Source: Acidobacteriota bacterium
GTDB lineage: Bacteria; Acidobacteriota; Holophagae; Acanthopleuribacterales; Acanthopleuribacteraceae
DNA: 43,695 bases
Direction: 5' to 3'
Assembly (NCBI GenBank): GCA_030066195.1
Contig: JASJCB010000072.1
Location: forward strand, 1 to 43,695
The translations under genes and the position numbers were made by a program. The notes beneath the pieces were generated by a model, which saw only the letters and a program-made list of their open reading frames with translations, had not been told where the DNA came from and did no database searches. Below, piece after piece: positions 15,249 to 24,388 of the stretch; position 1 is the stretch's first letter; every line of letters begins with the position of its first letter.

Positions 15249-16769
15249 TTGGATATCATCCTGAAACACATCAGTACCTTCCCCAATTGGCACCTGGCCT
15301 TGGATTTTCTCAAAAGATCGCAAGTCAATTACCTTTTGGCCGAAGATTATCCCGAGATAGAGCCGCCCAATCGACTTCGCGGCCAGATCATTTTGCGCGG
15401 GGTTAGCGGCAGGGGGCTGTTCGTCACTGTCCCGGCCACGTATTCCGAGGAGTTGGTCTTGGCTGTTGCCACGGGTCTGGCCACTTTTCGCACCGAATCG
15501 GATCACCCCCGGCTCGGTTCCATCCGCTCTACCAACTTCATCAATTTCCTCAATGAGTTTGCCGCAATTCTGACCGGGAAGTTTAATCTGGATGAGGTAG
15601 CCCAGGCCATAACCGACAAGACCTGCGCCCTGTTCGAGGCAGACGGCGCCTCGATTTTGGTGCCCACCGACGATGAGAACTATCGCTTCGCCTACATCAC
15701 CACTGAAAGCGACGAGGTGCGCGCCCGATTGGAGAAACTGGTGGTTCCCGCAAATATCGGCGTGGTGGGCTGGGTGGTCAAGAACCGCAAGGCCTTCCTG
15801 GTCAATGATACCACTCGTGACGAGGTCTTCAGTGATCTGGTGGATACCCGGGCTCAGTTCAAAACCCGAGATATCATCTCGGCGCCTATCGATGCAGGGG
15901 ATAAGTTGATCGGTGTGCTTCAGGTGTTGAACAAGCGCCAGGGTAAATTCAAGCAAACCGATCTCCGCTTGATTCAACTGATTGCGGCAATCATCTCGGT
16001 ATTCATCAACAAAGCAAAACTGTACGAAGAACAGCTGCAATACGTGCGCATGAACCGGGAACTGGAGATTGCCCACACCCTGCAGCGCCATATGATGCCC
16101 GAACTGCCTTCCCGTATCGGTCCCTTCCTGTTGCATGGTGAGAGTCGCCAGGTGAGCCAGGTCGGCGGTGACTTCTGGGATGTCCTGGAGTTCGGTGAAA
16201 CGCAACGGTTGTTGATTTTGGGCGATGTCAGCGGCCACGGTCTGGCCGCGTCTTTACTGATGTCTTCAGTACGCACCGCGGCCAGGGCGCTTCTGAGCAC
16301 GATCGATTCGCCCGAAGAACTGGTGCCGCTGCTCAATAAATTGATTCATAAGGAGTTCGGCAACAAAGGTCACTATACAACCATGATTTTCTGTCATCTG
16401 GATATACAGCGGCACAAGATCCTTTACTTCCGCGCGGGACATGAGTACCCTATTCTGCGTAATCCGGACGGTCATTACAAGATGCGTCGCAGGGGCGGCC
16501 TTCCCCTGGGCCTTTTCCCCTTTCGTATGGAAGACACATGGTTTGAGCACGATTTCACCACGGGTGAGGCGCTGTTCCTCTACACGGACGGCATTATTGA
16601 CGGTCTTCCCGCGGAAGAGGATGAAGAGTTACACCTGGACAATATCATGGAACAGCATCCCTATTTGGGAGATAAAGTGGGGCAGGGTCTGTTCTTCGAA
16701 ACCCTGACAAGCCGGTTGGGTTGGCGCGATCTCGACGACGCGACGATCTTACGTCTTACCCTGGCTTGA
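15249..16769 (+). CDS. GAF domain / SpoIIE (PP2C-type) serine phosphatase
   Basis: 506 aa from a TTG at 15249 placed just after GAGGTGGGG. Residues 1-90 form an N-terminal domain without a clear match. About 105-265 is a GAF domain (FEADGASILVPTDDENYRF, IGVVGWVVKNRKAFLVND, APIDAGDKLIGVLQVLNK). About 280-505 is a SpoIIE/RsbU phosphatase: VGGDFWDV near 304, LGDVSGHGLAASLLM, FRAGHEYP, LFLYTDGIIDG and a final DLDDATIL carry the metal-binding acids. Such proteins dephosphorylate anti-sigma-factor antagonists in partner-switching networks; no antagonist or anti-sigma gene is next to it. It leads a tight run with rsmA, RNase J and MoxR, which may place those genes under the same signal. Confidence 0.93.
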   Translation: MDIILKHISTFPNWHLALDFLKRSQVNYLLAEDYPEIEPPNRLRGQIILRGVSGRGLFVTVPATYSEELVLAVATGLATFRTESDHPRLGSIRSTNFINFLNEFAAILTGKFNLDEVAQAITDKTCALFEADGASILVPTDDENYRFAYITTESDEVRARLEKLVVPANIGVVGWVVKNRKAFLVNDTTRDEVFSDLVDTRAQFKTRDIISAPIDAGDKLIGVLQVLNKRQGKFKQTDLRLIQLIAAIISVFINKAKLYEEQLQYVRMNRELEIAHTLQRHMMPELPSRIGPFLLHGESRQVSQVGGDFWDVLEFGETQRLLILGDVSGHGLAASLLMSSVRTAARALLSTIDSPEELVPLLNKLIHKEFGNKGHYTTMIFCHLDIQRHKILYFRAGHEYPILRNPDGHYKMRRRGGLPLGLFPFRMEDTWFEHDFTTGEALFLYTDGIIDGLPAEEDEELHLDNIMEQHPYLGDKVGQGLFFETLTSRLGWRDLDDATILRLTLA

Positions 16770-16790
16770 GACGAAGTGACGGGCGTCTTA

Positions 16791-17585
16791 ATGAAACCCA
16801 AAAAGCACCTGGGCCAACACTTTCTTAGAGATAAACACATTGTTTTACGCATCGTGGAAGCACTGGAAGCTACTCCGGGCGATCACGTACTGGAAATCGG
16901 ACCCGGCCCGGGAACGCTCACTTTTCCCCTGCACGAACGCGGTTACCGGTTGACCGCGGTCGACCCGGATACCGATATGATTGCGCATCTCGAGGAACAC
17001 GGCTTCGAACCGCCGATCACCCTGATCGAGGCCGATTTCATGGATGTGCCGCTGGAGCGGGTCATTCAAGGCGAAACTCGCGTCATCTCCAACCTTCCCT
17101 ACAATGTATCCGTGCCCATCACCGCCCGTTTGCTGGAGGCTTCCGACCGCATTCCGACCATGGTCCTCATGTACCAGAAGGAAGTGGCCGACCGCATCCG
17201 CGCCGCGCCGGATAACCGGGATTACGGTCCCATCTCCGTACTATGTCGCATGTTCTACGATATCGATATGGCCTTCAACGTGAAACCGGGCAGCTTTTTC
17301 CCGCCGCCCAAGGTGATGAGCGCTGTGATTCGCCTGCGACGCTTGAAGGAACCCCTGTTGGACTTGAATGAACTGTCGCGATGTTCTCAATTGGTGCGTT
17401 TTTTGTTTACGCATCGTAGGAAAATGTTGGGCGCCAGGCTTAAAAAGTGGTCGGGAGACTGGACGAGCGCCCAGACTTTGCTAGAATCACTAACAGCTTG
17501 TGGACTGGACCCCAAGGCGCGACCGGAGAACCTGGAACCGGCGGCCTACGCGGCCTGGTTTCGTCAGGTAGAGGGGGCGCGATGA
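16791..17585 (+). CDS. rsmA: 16S rRNA dimethyladenosine transferase RsmA (KsgA)
   Basis: 264 aa from the ATG at 16791, giving the family's usual MKPKKHLGQHFLRD; a GTG at 16776 in frame is also possible. The enzyme uses S-adenosylmethionine to dimethylate two adjacent adenines near the 3' end of 16S rRNA. Visible motifs are EIGPGPGTLTF (SAM loop, near 37-46), NLPYNVS (catalytic, near 101) and the C-terminal FTHRRKMLGARLKK domain. SFFPPPKVMSAVIRL is also standard. It follows the phosphatase by about 20 bases and overlaps the RNase J start by four bases, so it sits inside one transcription unit. Nothing looks degraded. Confidence 0.96.
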   Translation: MKPKKHLGQHFLRDKHIVLRIVEALEATPGDHVLEIGPGPGTLTFPLHERGYRLTAVDPDTDMIAHLEEHGFEPPITLIEADFMDVPLERVIQGETRVISNLPYNVSVPITARLLEASDRIPTMVLMYQKEVADRIRAAPDNRDYGPISVLCRMFYDIDMAFNVKPGSFFPPPKVMSAVIRLRRLKEPLLDLNELSRCSQLVRFLFTHRRKMLGARLKKWSGDWTSAQTLLESLTACGLDPKARPENLEPAAYAAWFRQVEGAR

Positions 17586-19237
17586 GTGAGACAACCGGGG
17601 GACGGACAAGGGTAATCCCCCTGGGCGGCGTAGGCGAGTTCGGGGCCAACGCCACCGTTATTCAAACCGAGCAGACTACTATTCTGGTAGATTTCGGTTT
17701 GATGTTCCCGCCGGACAACCGCCATCCCGGTGTCGACTATTACGTTATCGATATGGAACTCTTCGCGCAAAACTTTCCCCAATTGGATGCCGTTTTCCTA
17801 ACCCACGGCCACGAGGACCATATCGGCGGCTTATCCTTCCTGATGGCCAGGTATCCAGTTCCCTTGTTCGCCCTGCCCTACACTACCGGTATTGTGCGCA
17901 AGTCGTTGGACTATGACAATATCAAGGCAGATTACCGCAAATGCGCCCTGAACGATCCGATCACCGTGGGCGATATCAGCGTCGAGTTTGTCGGCGTAAC
18001 GCATTCTATCGTGCAAGCCGCCGCCCTGTTTATTCAAACACCGGACGCCTCCCTGGTGCACACGGGCGATTTCAAGGTGGATCCGCTGCCGGAGGACAAT
18101 CATCCGTTCCAATCGGCTCGTTTCAAGGAGTTGGGAGAGCAGGGTGTCGACCTGTTGATCATGGATTCCACCAACGCCACCAAGGACGGTTTCTGCCCCA
18201 GCGATTTCGAGATCGTGCCCAACCTGGAAGACCTGATCCTGAACGCAAAGGGCCGCGTATTTCTAACCACCTTTTCGTCCCACATGCCTCGCATCAAACG
18301 CCTGAAACACATTGCGCGCAACTCGGGCCGCAAGATCGCCTTCGTGGGTAGAAGCTTTCACAAACATTTCCAGATGAGTCTGGAAACCGCCTATATGGCC
18401 TACTGGCCCGGTGTCTTCACCACCGTGGAGGAAGCGGTTAAGCTGCCGGATGAACAGATCATTTACGTGGTCACCGGTTCACAGGCGGAACAACGCTCGG
18501 CCTTGATGCGAATCCAGCGAACCGGTTTCAAGAGCGTCTCCTTCAAAGCCGGCGACCTGGTGATCTTCTCGTCAAAGACCATTCCCGGTAACGAACGCCG
18601 GATCATGCTTTTGGGTAGCGACCTGCAACGGGACGGCGTGCGCGTGATCATGGAGAAGGGGACCTCGGTCCATACCTCAGGGCACGGTTACCGCGAGGAC
18701 ATCGCCTACATGCTTTCGTTGGTGAAGCCGCGCTCGGTGGCCCCCATTCACGGCGAGTTCCACCAGTTATTGTCCCATCACAACTGGCTGCAAAGTCTGA
18801 CCCTGGACCACCAACAGGTCTTGTTGATCGAAGACGGCGATATCATCGAACTGTCCGCCGGCGAGGCTCGTTGTATCGGCAAGATTGAAATCGGCATGGT
18901 GCCTATCGACGGTAACCAGAACCTGCCGCTGGACCGCCGCACCATTTCGGAGCGCAAGGACATGATGTACAGCGGTCTGGTGTTGGTCTCAGCCAATGTG
19001 CGACCGGACGAAGGCTTCTACGACTTCCAGGTCCAAACCCACGGACTGGCGGAACTACATCCCGGCGCGGCCGCCAAAGCATTGGAAGGATCACTCCAGT
19101 CCCTGGTGCTGGATGCCGAACAAGATGAGTATCTGTGGGCGGAAGACATTGGCCGTTGCCTGAAGAAGGGCCTGAAGAGTTTTTTCGCGGGTAAACCCAT
19201 GACCAAACTGGTTTTAAACGGACGAATTCTTATTTGA
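17582..19237 (+). CDS. rnj: Ribonuclease J
   Basis: 551 aa, the normal length for RNase J. The ATG at 17582 overlaps the rsmA stop (ATGA). It is a metallo-beta-lactamase/beta-CASP nuclease with 5'-3' exo- and endonuclease activity on RNA. The zinc motif is His75-Gly-His77-Glu-Asp79-His80 (THGHEDHIGG); later ligands lie in GVTHSIVQ and HTGDFKVD, and the beta-CASP part includes STNATKDG and GRSFHKHFQM. SGHGYREDIAYMLSLVKP and APIHGEFHQL close the active site. The C-terminal domain follows from about 450. Pairing with rsmA suggests an RNA-metabolism unit. Confidence 0.96.
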   Translation: MSETTGGRTRVIPLGGVGEFGANATVIQTEQTTILVDFGLMFPPDNRHPGVDYYVIDMELFAQNFPQLDAVFLTHGHEDHIGGLSFLMARYPVPLFALPYTTGIVRKSLDYDNIKADYRKCALNDPITVGDISVEFVGVTHSIVQAAALFIQTPDASLVHTGDFKVDPLPEDNHPFQSARFKELGEQGVDLLIMDSTNATKDGFCPSDFEIVPNLEDLILNAKGRVFLTTFSSHMPRIKRLKHIARNSGRKIAFVGRSFHKHFQMSLETAYMAYWPGVFTTVEEAVKLPDEQIIYVVTGSQAEQRSALMRIQRTGFKSVSFKAGDLVIFSSKTIPGNERRIMLLGSDLQRDGVRVIMEKGTSVHTSGHGYREDIAYMLSLVKPRSVAPIHGEFHQLLSHHNWLQSLTLDHQQVLLIEDGDIIELSAGEARCIGKIEIGMVPIDGNQNLPLDRRTISERKDMMYSGLVLVSANVRPDEGFYDFQVQTHGLAELHPGAAAKALEGSLQSLVLDAEQDEYLWAEDIGRCLKKGLKSFFAGKPMTKLVLNGRILI

Positions 19238-19247
19238 GGGAGTGAGC

Positions 19248-20192
19248 GTGACCGATATGGATTATCAACAGGCGCAGAACATTCTTTCGGTGTTGGAAAA
19301 ATACCTGCTGGGCAAGCGCAAGCCGCTTGAATACGCCCTGGCTTGTCTACTTGTAGAGGGTCATCTCCTTATCGAAGACGTGCCGGGTGTCGGTAAAACC
19401 ACCCTGGCCAAAAGCCTGGCGATGTGTATCGAGGCCGACTTCAAACGCGTGCAATTCACCAGTGACCTGTTGCCCGGCGATTTGATCGGCGTAACCGTTT
19501 TCCACCAACCCACGGCCAAATTCGAGTTCCAACCCGGCCCCATCTTCACGAATGTGCTGCTGGCCGACGAGATCAACCGCGCCAACCCCAAGACGCAAAG
19601 CGCCCTGTTGGAGGCCATGCACGACGCCCAGATCAGCCATGACGGCAAAACTACCGAACTACCCGATCCCTTCTTCGTCATTGCCACTCAGAACAGCCGC
19701 GACAATCACGGCACCTTCCCTTTGCCCGAATCCCAGTTGGACCGCTTCCTCATGCGCCTGCACCTGGGCTACCCCGACGAGACCTACGAAAAGCAGGTCA
19801 TTCGCGGGGACTATTTGAAAGATCCGTCCACCTCGGCCAAGGTTCATTTGGACAGCCTGCGCCGCATCCGGCAACAGGTCAAGGAAATCCACGTCTCGGA
19901 CGAGGTTTTGGGCTATATCTACCGCATCGTCGCGGCCTCGCGGGAGCACGAGGCCGTCAAGGTCGGCGTTTCGCCGCGCGGCGGTCAGGCGTTGTATCGC
20001 GCCTGCCAGGGCCTGGCTTTTGTGCGCGGCAGGGATTTCGTCATCCCCGACGATGTCTCCGAACTGGCGCTGCCGGTTTGCGGGCACCGCATGATGTACA
20101 CGGGCACCCTGCTCGCCGGTGATCCCATGGGCGAAGGTTTGCCGCAACGCATCGTCCGGGAGATCTTGACCTCGATTACCCAACCGGTTTGA
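19248..20192 (+). CDS. MoxR-family AAA+ ATPase
   Basis: 314 aa. Of three in-frame starts (GTG 19242, GTG 19248, ATG 19257) the GTG at 19248 is best placed, five bases after GAGGGAG. Walker A is DVPGVGKTTLAKSLA at about 44-58, Walker B is VLLADEINRANPKTQ, sensor 1 is FFVIATQN and the arginine region is LPESQLDRFLMRL. These ATPases act as chaperones, usually with VWA-domain and DUF58 proteins. Neither partner follows here: the next gene is a converging mscS-like gene. The gene starts 10 bases after RNase J and is the last of the run, so its client is not evident. Confidence 0.93.
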   Translation: MTDMDYQQAQNILSVLEKYLLGKRKPLEYALACLLVEGHLLIEDVPGVGKTTLAKSLAMCIEADFKRVQFTSDLLPGDLIGVTVFHQPTAKFEFQPGPIFTNVLLADEINRANPKTQSALLEAMHDAQISHDGKTTELPDPFFVIATQNSRDNHGTFPLPESQLDRFLMRLHLGYPDETYEKQVIRGDYLKDPSTSAKVHLDSLRRIRQQVKEIHVSDEVLGYIYRIVAASREHEAVKVGVSPRGGQALYRACQGLAFVRGRDFVIPDDVSELALPVCGHRMMYTGTLLAGDPMGEGLPQRIVREILTSITQPV

Positions 20193-20194
20193 AA

Positions 20195-20245
20195 CCGGGC
20201 GCTCATCAGGGGATGATGGTGCGCCCGGGGAATATGATTTATTCC
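20195..20245. terminator. Double stem-loop between converging genes, probable bidirectional terminator
   Basis: CCGGGCGC (20195-20202) pairs with GCGCCCGG (20221-20228) and encloses CATC/GATG. Directly after it GGAATA (20229-20234) pairs with TATTCC (20240-20245), which includes the mscS stop codon. No long T run is present on either side. Confidence 0.45.
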
Positions 20246-21024
20246 GCTTTGTGCACGACCAATTGACTGAAAGGAATTTCGATGCCCGCTTCGTTGAGAG
20301 CGTCGTAGCATGCCTTCCTGGCCGTTGTTTGCAAGTCGATATAGTTTTCCGGTGTAGACCAGACGTGCACCAGGAAATCAAGCGAGCTGGCGCCCAGACC
20401 GACGAAGGCCACGCCGGGCTCCGGGTCTTCCAGCACGTGTTCCGCTTTCTTGACGCCGGCGAGCAGTACCTCGGAGGTTTTGGCGATGTCATTGCCGTAG
20501 GCCACGCCCACCTCTACCGAGTAGCGCAGTTTACCCTTTTGCGTGTAGTTGATGATCGCGTCGCCGGTAATGGCGCTGTTGGGGATGATGATGGTCTCGT
20601 TCTGCAGGGTGACCATGGTGGTGGCGAAGATACCGATGTCCTCGATATCGCCGAAATGGCCGCCCGCCGTGACCCGATGTCCCAGTTGGAACGGTCTGAA
20701 GATGAGGATCATCACGCCGCCGGCAAAGTTGCCGAGACTTCCCTGTAAAGCCAGGCCGACGGCCAGGCCCGCCGATGCAAATACGGCCACCAGGCTTGTG
20801 GTTTGTACGCCCACGGCCGCCAGCGAGGCAATCACCGCCATCGCCAGGACCGTGTATTGGGCGATACCGGCAAGGAATCCGGTGAGTGTAGGATCAAACC
20901 GGTGAATCAACTTACGGGTTATTTTATTGGCCCATTTAGAAAAGATCCAACCGACGATGAAGATGACCAGCGCCTTGGCTACCGGCCAGATATAAGGCTC
21001 CAATCGTGCATACAGTTCTTCCAT
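20239..21024 (-). CDS. Small-conductance mechanosensitive channel (MscS family)
   Basis: 261 aa, close to E. coli MscS (286 aa). Three membrane helices: about 15-32 (VAKALVIFIVGWIFSKW), 50-75 and the pore helix (ASAGLAVGLALQGSLGNFAGGVMI) with the family's Gly/Ala packing pattern. The beta domain follows (FRPFQLGHRVTAGGHFGDIEDIG, IIIPNSAI) and then the alpha-beta C-terminal domain. The channel opens under membrane tension to release solutes during osmotic downshock. The ATG follows GGAG. It lies 12 bases behind the DUF481 gene, suggesting one transcript and a shared envelope theme. Confidence 0.94.
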   Translation of the reverse strand: MEELYARLEPYIWPVAKALVIFIVGWIFSKWANKITRKLIHRFDPTLTGFLAGIAQYTVLAMAVIASLAAVGVQTTSLVAVFASAGLAVGLALQGSLGNFAGGVMILIFRPFQLGHRVTAGGHFGDIEDIGIFATTMVTLQNETIIIPNSAITGDAIINYTQKGKLRYSVEVGVAYGNDIAKTSEVLLAGVKKAEHVLEDPEPGVAFVGLGASSLDFLVHVWSTPENYIDLQTTARKACYDALNEAGIEIPFSQLVVHKAE

Positions 21025-21036
21025 GATGCGGACTCC

Positions 21037-21792
21037 TTAGAAATTGATCACCAGCGAAGTGGTCAAAATAGTATCCAGTTCATCTTTGCGCCGAATATCG
21101 TCCGCGAACGGCGGCAGGTTATCGTAGATCAGCTTCAGGCCCAGCTTGATCGCCACCCGTTCACTTACCGTTACCGAAAATCCGTGTTTCCAATCCACAC
21201 GGAAATCCTCGCTATCCTCGCCGTTGATATCGGCCACAAAGGTTTGTTCGTAGTTGGAAGTCTTGGTTACGGTTTGGAAATGCTCCACGCGTAGGTTCAA
21301 AGCCAGGAATTCGCCGTCGTAATCGACGGGCTCGAAGACGTCTTCCTGGGAGACTTGTTTTACGCCGTAGCTGGTTTTGAATTTGCGAGTTTCCGTATCG
21401 ATCCAGTCATGACCCAGACCGGCACTCAGGCCGGTACGGCTCTTGACGCCCGCGAACTCGTCCTGTTTCCAATCCAAGCCCGCGTACCAACTGGTACGTT
21501 TGTTGAACTTACGGTTATATAACAAACCCAGGGAATAATTTTCCGCGGTTAAGTTGGACTCGCCCGTATCGGGGTCGTCCGATTCCGCGCGCACCGCGCT
21601 GACATCGAAGTCGAAGGTCGCCGGGCCGCCCTGCCAACCCAGTTCATTGCTAAAGCCCAGGTTACTGGACTCGCTGTTGCCCGAGGTGAAGACGCCGGAA
21701 AGCTCGGCCTTATCCGACCAGGCCCCCTTCTCGCCCGCCTGGGCAACACTGATTAATAAAAAACATCCTAAGGCCGACAAACACCGATTCAC
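21037..21792 (-). CDS. DUF481 family outer-membrane protein
   Basis: 251 aa from the GTG at 21792, eight bases after GGAGG; a TTG at 21798 is too close to that site. Signal peptide MNRCLSALGCFLLISVAQA, cleaved before GEKGAWS. The mature protein matches the YdiY/DUF481 pattern: AELSGVFTSGNSESSNLGFSNEL at the start, repeated strands with alternating aromatic residues, and a final TSLVINF ending in Phe, as expected for an outer-membrane barrel. Function of the family is unclear; in other bacteria it is linked to salt or envelope stress. It lies between dapA (107 bases upstream) and the MscS gene (12 bases downstream). Confidence 0.9.
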   Translation of the reverse strand: MNRCLSALGCFLLISVAQAGEKGAWSDKAELSGVFTSGNSESSNLGFSNELGWQGGPATFDFDVSAVRAESDDPDTGESNLTAENYSLGLLYNRKFNKRTSWYAGLDWKQDEFAGVKSRTGLSAGLGHDWIDTETRKFKTSYGVKQVSQEDVFEPVDYDGEFLALNLRVEHFQTVTKTSNYEQTFVADINGEDSEDFRVDWKHGFSVTVSERVAIKLGLKLIYDNLPPFADDIRRKDELDTILTTSLVINF

Positions 21793-21899
21793 GATCAATG
21801 CCTCCTGATATCGTTCAAAAACACCCGATTTTACACGATTAAGGAAGCATAAACCAGTTAGGGTAACTACTTATACGAAAGATCCGCATCCAACTCCGC

Positions 21900-22805
21900 T
21901 CAGGAAATCCCCTCTACCCGGCAGTGGCGCAGGGCCCGTTCCAGTTTCTCGGCGCTGACAGAGGTCAAAGAAGCCAGCGGCGGGCGCACCTTGCCGTTGA
22001 TCAAACCGGCCCTGGCCATGGCGAATTTCACCGGCACCGGGTTGCATTCCACGAACAGGTCCCGGAACAGGGGATAGAGGTCCCAATGCCGTTTGCGGGC
22101 CTCCTCCAAGCTGCCATGAGATACGGCCCGGTACAACTGCATCATGGCCTCCGGACAGAGGTTGCTTGTTACGCTGATCACCCCCGAGGCGCCCACGCAA
22201 ACCAGGGGAAAAAAGGTGGCATCGTCACCGGATAGGATATCCAAGTGCAAACCCGCCTCGAAAAGATGGTCCTGGATATTGCTGCAAAAACCCAGGTCGC
22301 CGGTAGCTTCTTTCAGGGCGACGATGCGAGGATGCGCGGCCAGGGCAACGATGGTCTCTACGCTGAAACACACGCCGGTGCGCGAGGGCACATTATAGGG
22401 AACCACCCTGCATTCCACGGCGTCGGCAATCGACCGGAAGTGCGTCAACAAACCGTCCTGGCTGGGTTTATTATAGTAGGGCGTTACCACCAAAATACCC
22501 TCCACGCCCTCGGCCGAAGCCCATTGCGACAGCTCGTAGGTCATATCGTAGTTATTGGAGCCCGTGCCCGCGATGACTCGGGTCTCGCTGCCGCGCAGTT
22601 CGTTGACCGCGGTGCGAATGAGTTGTTTCTTCTCATCGGTGGTCAAAGCGGGCGCCTCACCCGTGGTCCCGCAGGGGATTACCCCGTGAACACCAGCCTC
22701 CGCCTGGCGGTGAAGGATGCGGATAAAAGCATCCAGGTCGATGCGGCCGGAATCGTCGAACGGTGTGACCAATGCGGTCCATACGCCGGAAACCTGCTGT
22801 GTCAT
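21900..22805 (-). CDS. dapA: 4-hydroxy-tetrahydrodipicolinate synthase
   Basis: 301 aa, family length. It condenses pyruvate with aspartate semialdehyde in the lysine/diaminopimelate pathway. The Schiff-base lysine is Lys165 in IVALKEATGD; Tyr137 in PYNVPSRTG, Thr47-Thr48 in GTTGE and Tyr111 in VVTPYYNKP complete the active site. SGDDATFFPLVCVGASGVISV is the conserved second half. The ATG follows AGGAGA by seven bases. It sits 32 bases behind the cytochrome-binding protein fusion and is probably read from the same promoter, an unusual setting for a cell-wall/lysine gene. Related aldolases share this fold, but the residues seen fit DapA well. Confidence 0.94.
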   Translation of the reverse strand: MTQQVSGVWTALVTPFDDSGRIDLDAFIRILHRQAEAGVHGVIPCGTTGEAPALTTDEKKQLIRTAVNELRGSETRVIAGTGSNNYDMTYELSQWASAEGVEGILVVTPYYNKPSQDGLLTHFRSIADAVECRVVPYNVPSRTGVCFSVETIVALAAHPRIVALKEATGDLGFCSNIQDHLFEAGLHLDILSGDDATFFPLVCVGASGVISVTSNLCPEAMMQLYRAVSHGSLEEARKRHWDLYPLFRDLFVECNPVPVKFAMARAGLINGKVRPPLASLTSVSAEKLERALRHCRVEGIS

Positions 22806-22837
22806 GAGTGATCTCCTCTAAATAGTTCTCAAGGCGG

Positions 22838-24388
22838 TTACAGTTCGATCCAAGAGCCCTCAAGGGCCCAGGTTTTGGTTACGGGATCGGGGCGCACGAT
22901 ATAAGCCCCGCGCGTACCCACGCGACGATTCGGCCCGAAGCGCAATTTGCGCGTAAGACCTGTCGTCCAGTTGTAGAGGTTTTCCAGTTCGGTAACCAGT
23001 TGCTCACGAGTCAAGGCGCGGCCCGTACGGATAATGCCTTCCTTCAATAGATCCAGCGAAACGAGGGCGGTGAGCTGGGCATCGGTAAACCTGGCCGAGG
23101 GTACCCGATAATGCTCTCGGAAGTGTTGCATCGTTTGCATGCCCTCGGCGGTTAGACGACGCCCCATGGCAGGCGCGGCCAGAAAGATGTTGTCGGCGCC
23201 CGCTAAAGACTGGAACGCGGGATCGGCCAGGTCTTGCAAACCCAAGAAGGTGGGATGCCAACCCAGACGCTCGCCCTCACGCAGGAATGTCAAAGCCCGG
23301 CCCGCTCTTCCCAGGAAAAACACCGTCCCGATCCCGGCGGCGCTGAGCACACCGGCATGCGCCGGAAGGTCCCGCGGTGTGATAAGGATGCTCTCCACGT
23401 GGCTGAACCCGGCCAGGCGGCATTCGCGCGAAATGGTTTCGGCCAACAGGCGACGTCCGTCGTCATCGGAATGAAGGACGGCGATCTTGTTTGATTTTTC
23501 CGTGCGTTCAGCGGCGAACCGCACCAGGGCCCTCACCTGATCAACCCGGCCGGTCTCTACATAGAACACATAGGGGTTGACCGGGAAACCGGTTTGAGGA
23601 AACAGGGCAAAGGCGCCGATCATGGGTACGCCCAGTTCCTTCAACAAGGTGGCCACACTTTCCTCCGCGCCGACCATATAACTGGCAATAAGAGCGAAAG
23701 GCCGTTCTTTTGCGATTAAATCGCGATAACACGCGGCCAGCCGGGTTCGGTCGCTCGGCGCATGGGCGTAGCGAACCGTCAACTTGCGGTTGAACAATCC
23801 ACCCTGTTGGTTGGTGCGATCGACCCCGGCGTCGACGGCGGTTCGGATCACTTCGGCCAGACCCGCGGGGCGCCCCTCAGGAGGCAGGACCACACCCAGA
23901 ACCACGGTGTCGTCCGTCACCCCGGTGACGACCGGCTCGCCCAACTTCTGTAGATAAGCGGTCAGATCGGCCAGGTCGGCATGGGTCATGATATAGCGCG
24001 GCATGGCGGGGTTCAGCTTGTTGCCGGCGGAATCCAATCCCATGGTGACGGCTCGTTTCAGAGCGGATAAATCGTAAGGGGGAAACTTTCGGCCGCCCTC
24101 GTGTGAGGCGCCGTAGGGTTTGGTGAGATGCGTCCAGGTGATATTGGACGGCACCAATCCCCCTTCCGGCCGCCCGCGTCCGTCGTGACCGTGACAATTG
24201 ACGCAGGGCATCACGGAACCGGGGACCGTGGTCGCATCGACGCCGAAAGCCGCTTGGATTTCCGGCTTGCCGATACCTTTGCCGGTCAGGTAGATCTGTT
24301 TTCCGCGTTCCTCGGACGGCGTCAGCGGCGGATCGGCGGACCAACCCAAAAGAGCGCAGAACAACAAGAGCACACTAGCCCTTATCAT
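22838..24388 (-). CDS. Cytochrome c domain fused to an ABC-type periplasmic binding domain
   Basis: 516 aa. Signal peptide MIRASVLLLFCALLGWSA. Residues ~25-155 are a c-type cytochrome: heme motif Cys62-Val-Asn-Cys65-His66, with Met129 (NPAMPRYIM) as the likely sixth ligand, and DLADLTAYLQKLG closing the domain. From ~160 to 500 the chain matches the branched-chain amino-acid receptor (Peripla_BP_6) fold: VLGVVLPPEGRPAGLAEVI, ASYMVGAEESVATLLKELG and IAVLHSDDDGR. The start overlaps the upstream SCO gene by 14 bases. Placing a redox centre and a ligand-binding domain in one exported protein suggests ligand sensing or substrate-linked electron transfer. The ligand is unknown. Confidence 0.92.
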   Translation of the reverse strand: MIRASVLLLFCALLGWSADPPLTPSEERGKQIYLTGKGIGKPEIQAAFGVDATTVPGSVMPCVNCHGHDGRGRPEGGLVPSNITWTHLTKPYGASHEGGRKFPPYDLSALKRAVTMGLDSAGNKLNPAMPRYIMTHADLADLTAYLQKLGEPVVTGVTDDTVVLGVVLPPEGRPAGLAEVIRTAVDAGVDRTNQQGGLFNRKLTVRYAHAPSDRTRLAACYRDLIAKERPFALIASYMVGAEESVATLLKELGVPMIGAFALFPQTGFPVNPYVFYVETGRVDQVRALVRFAAERTEKSNKIAVLHSDDDGRRLLAETISRECRLAGFSHVESILITPRDLPAHAGVLSAAGIGTVFFLGRAGRALTFLREGERLGWHPTFLGLQDLADPAFQSLAGADNIFLAAPAMGRRLTAEGMQTMQHFREHYRVPSARFTDAQLTALVSLDLLKEGIIRTGRALTREQLVTELENLYNWTTGLTRKLRFGPNRRVGTRGAYIVRPDPVTKTWALEGSWIEL

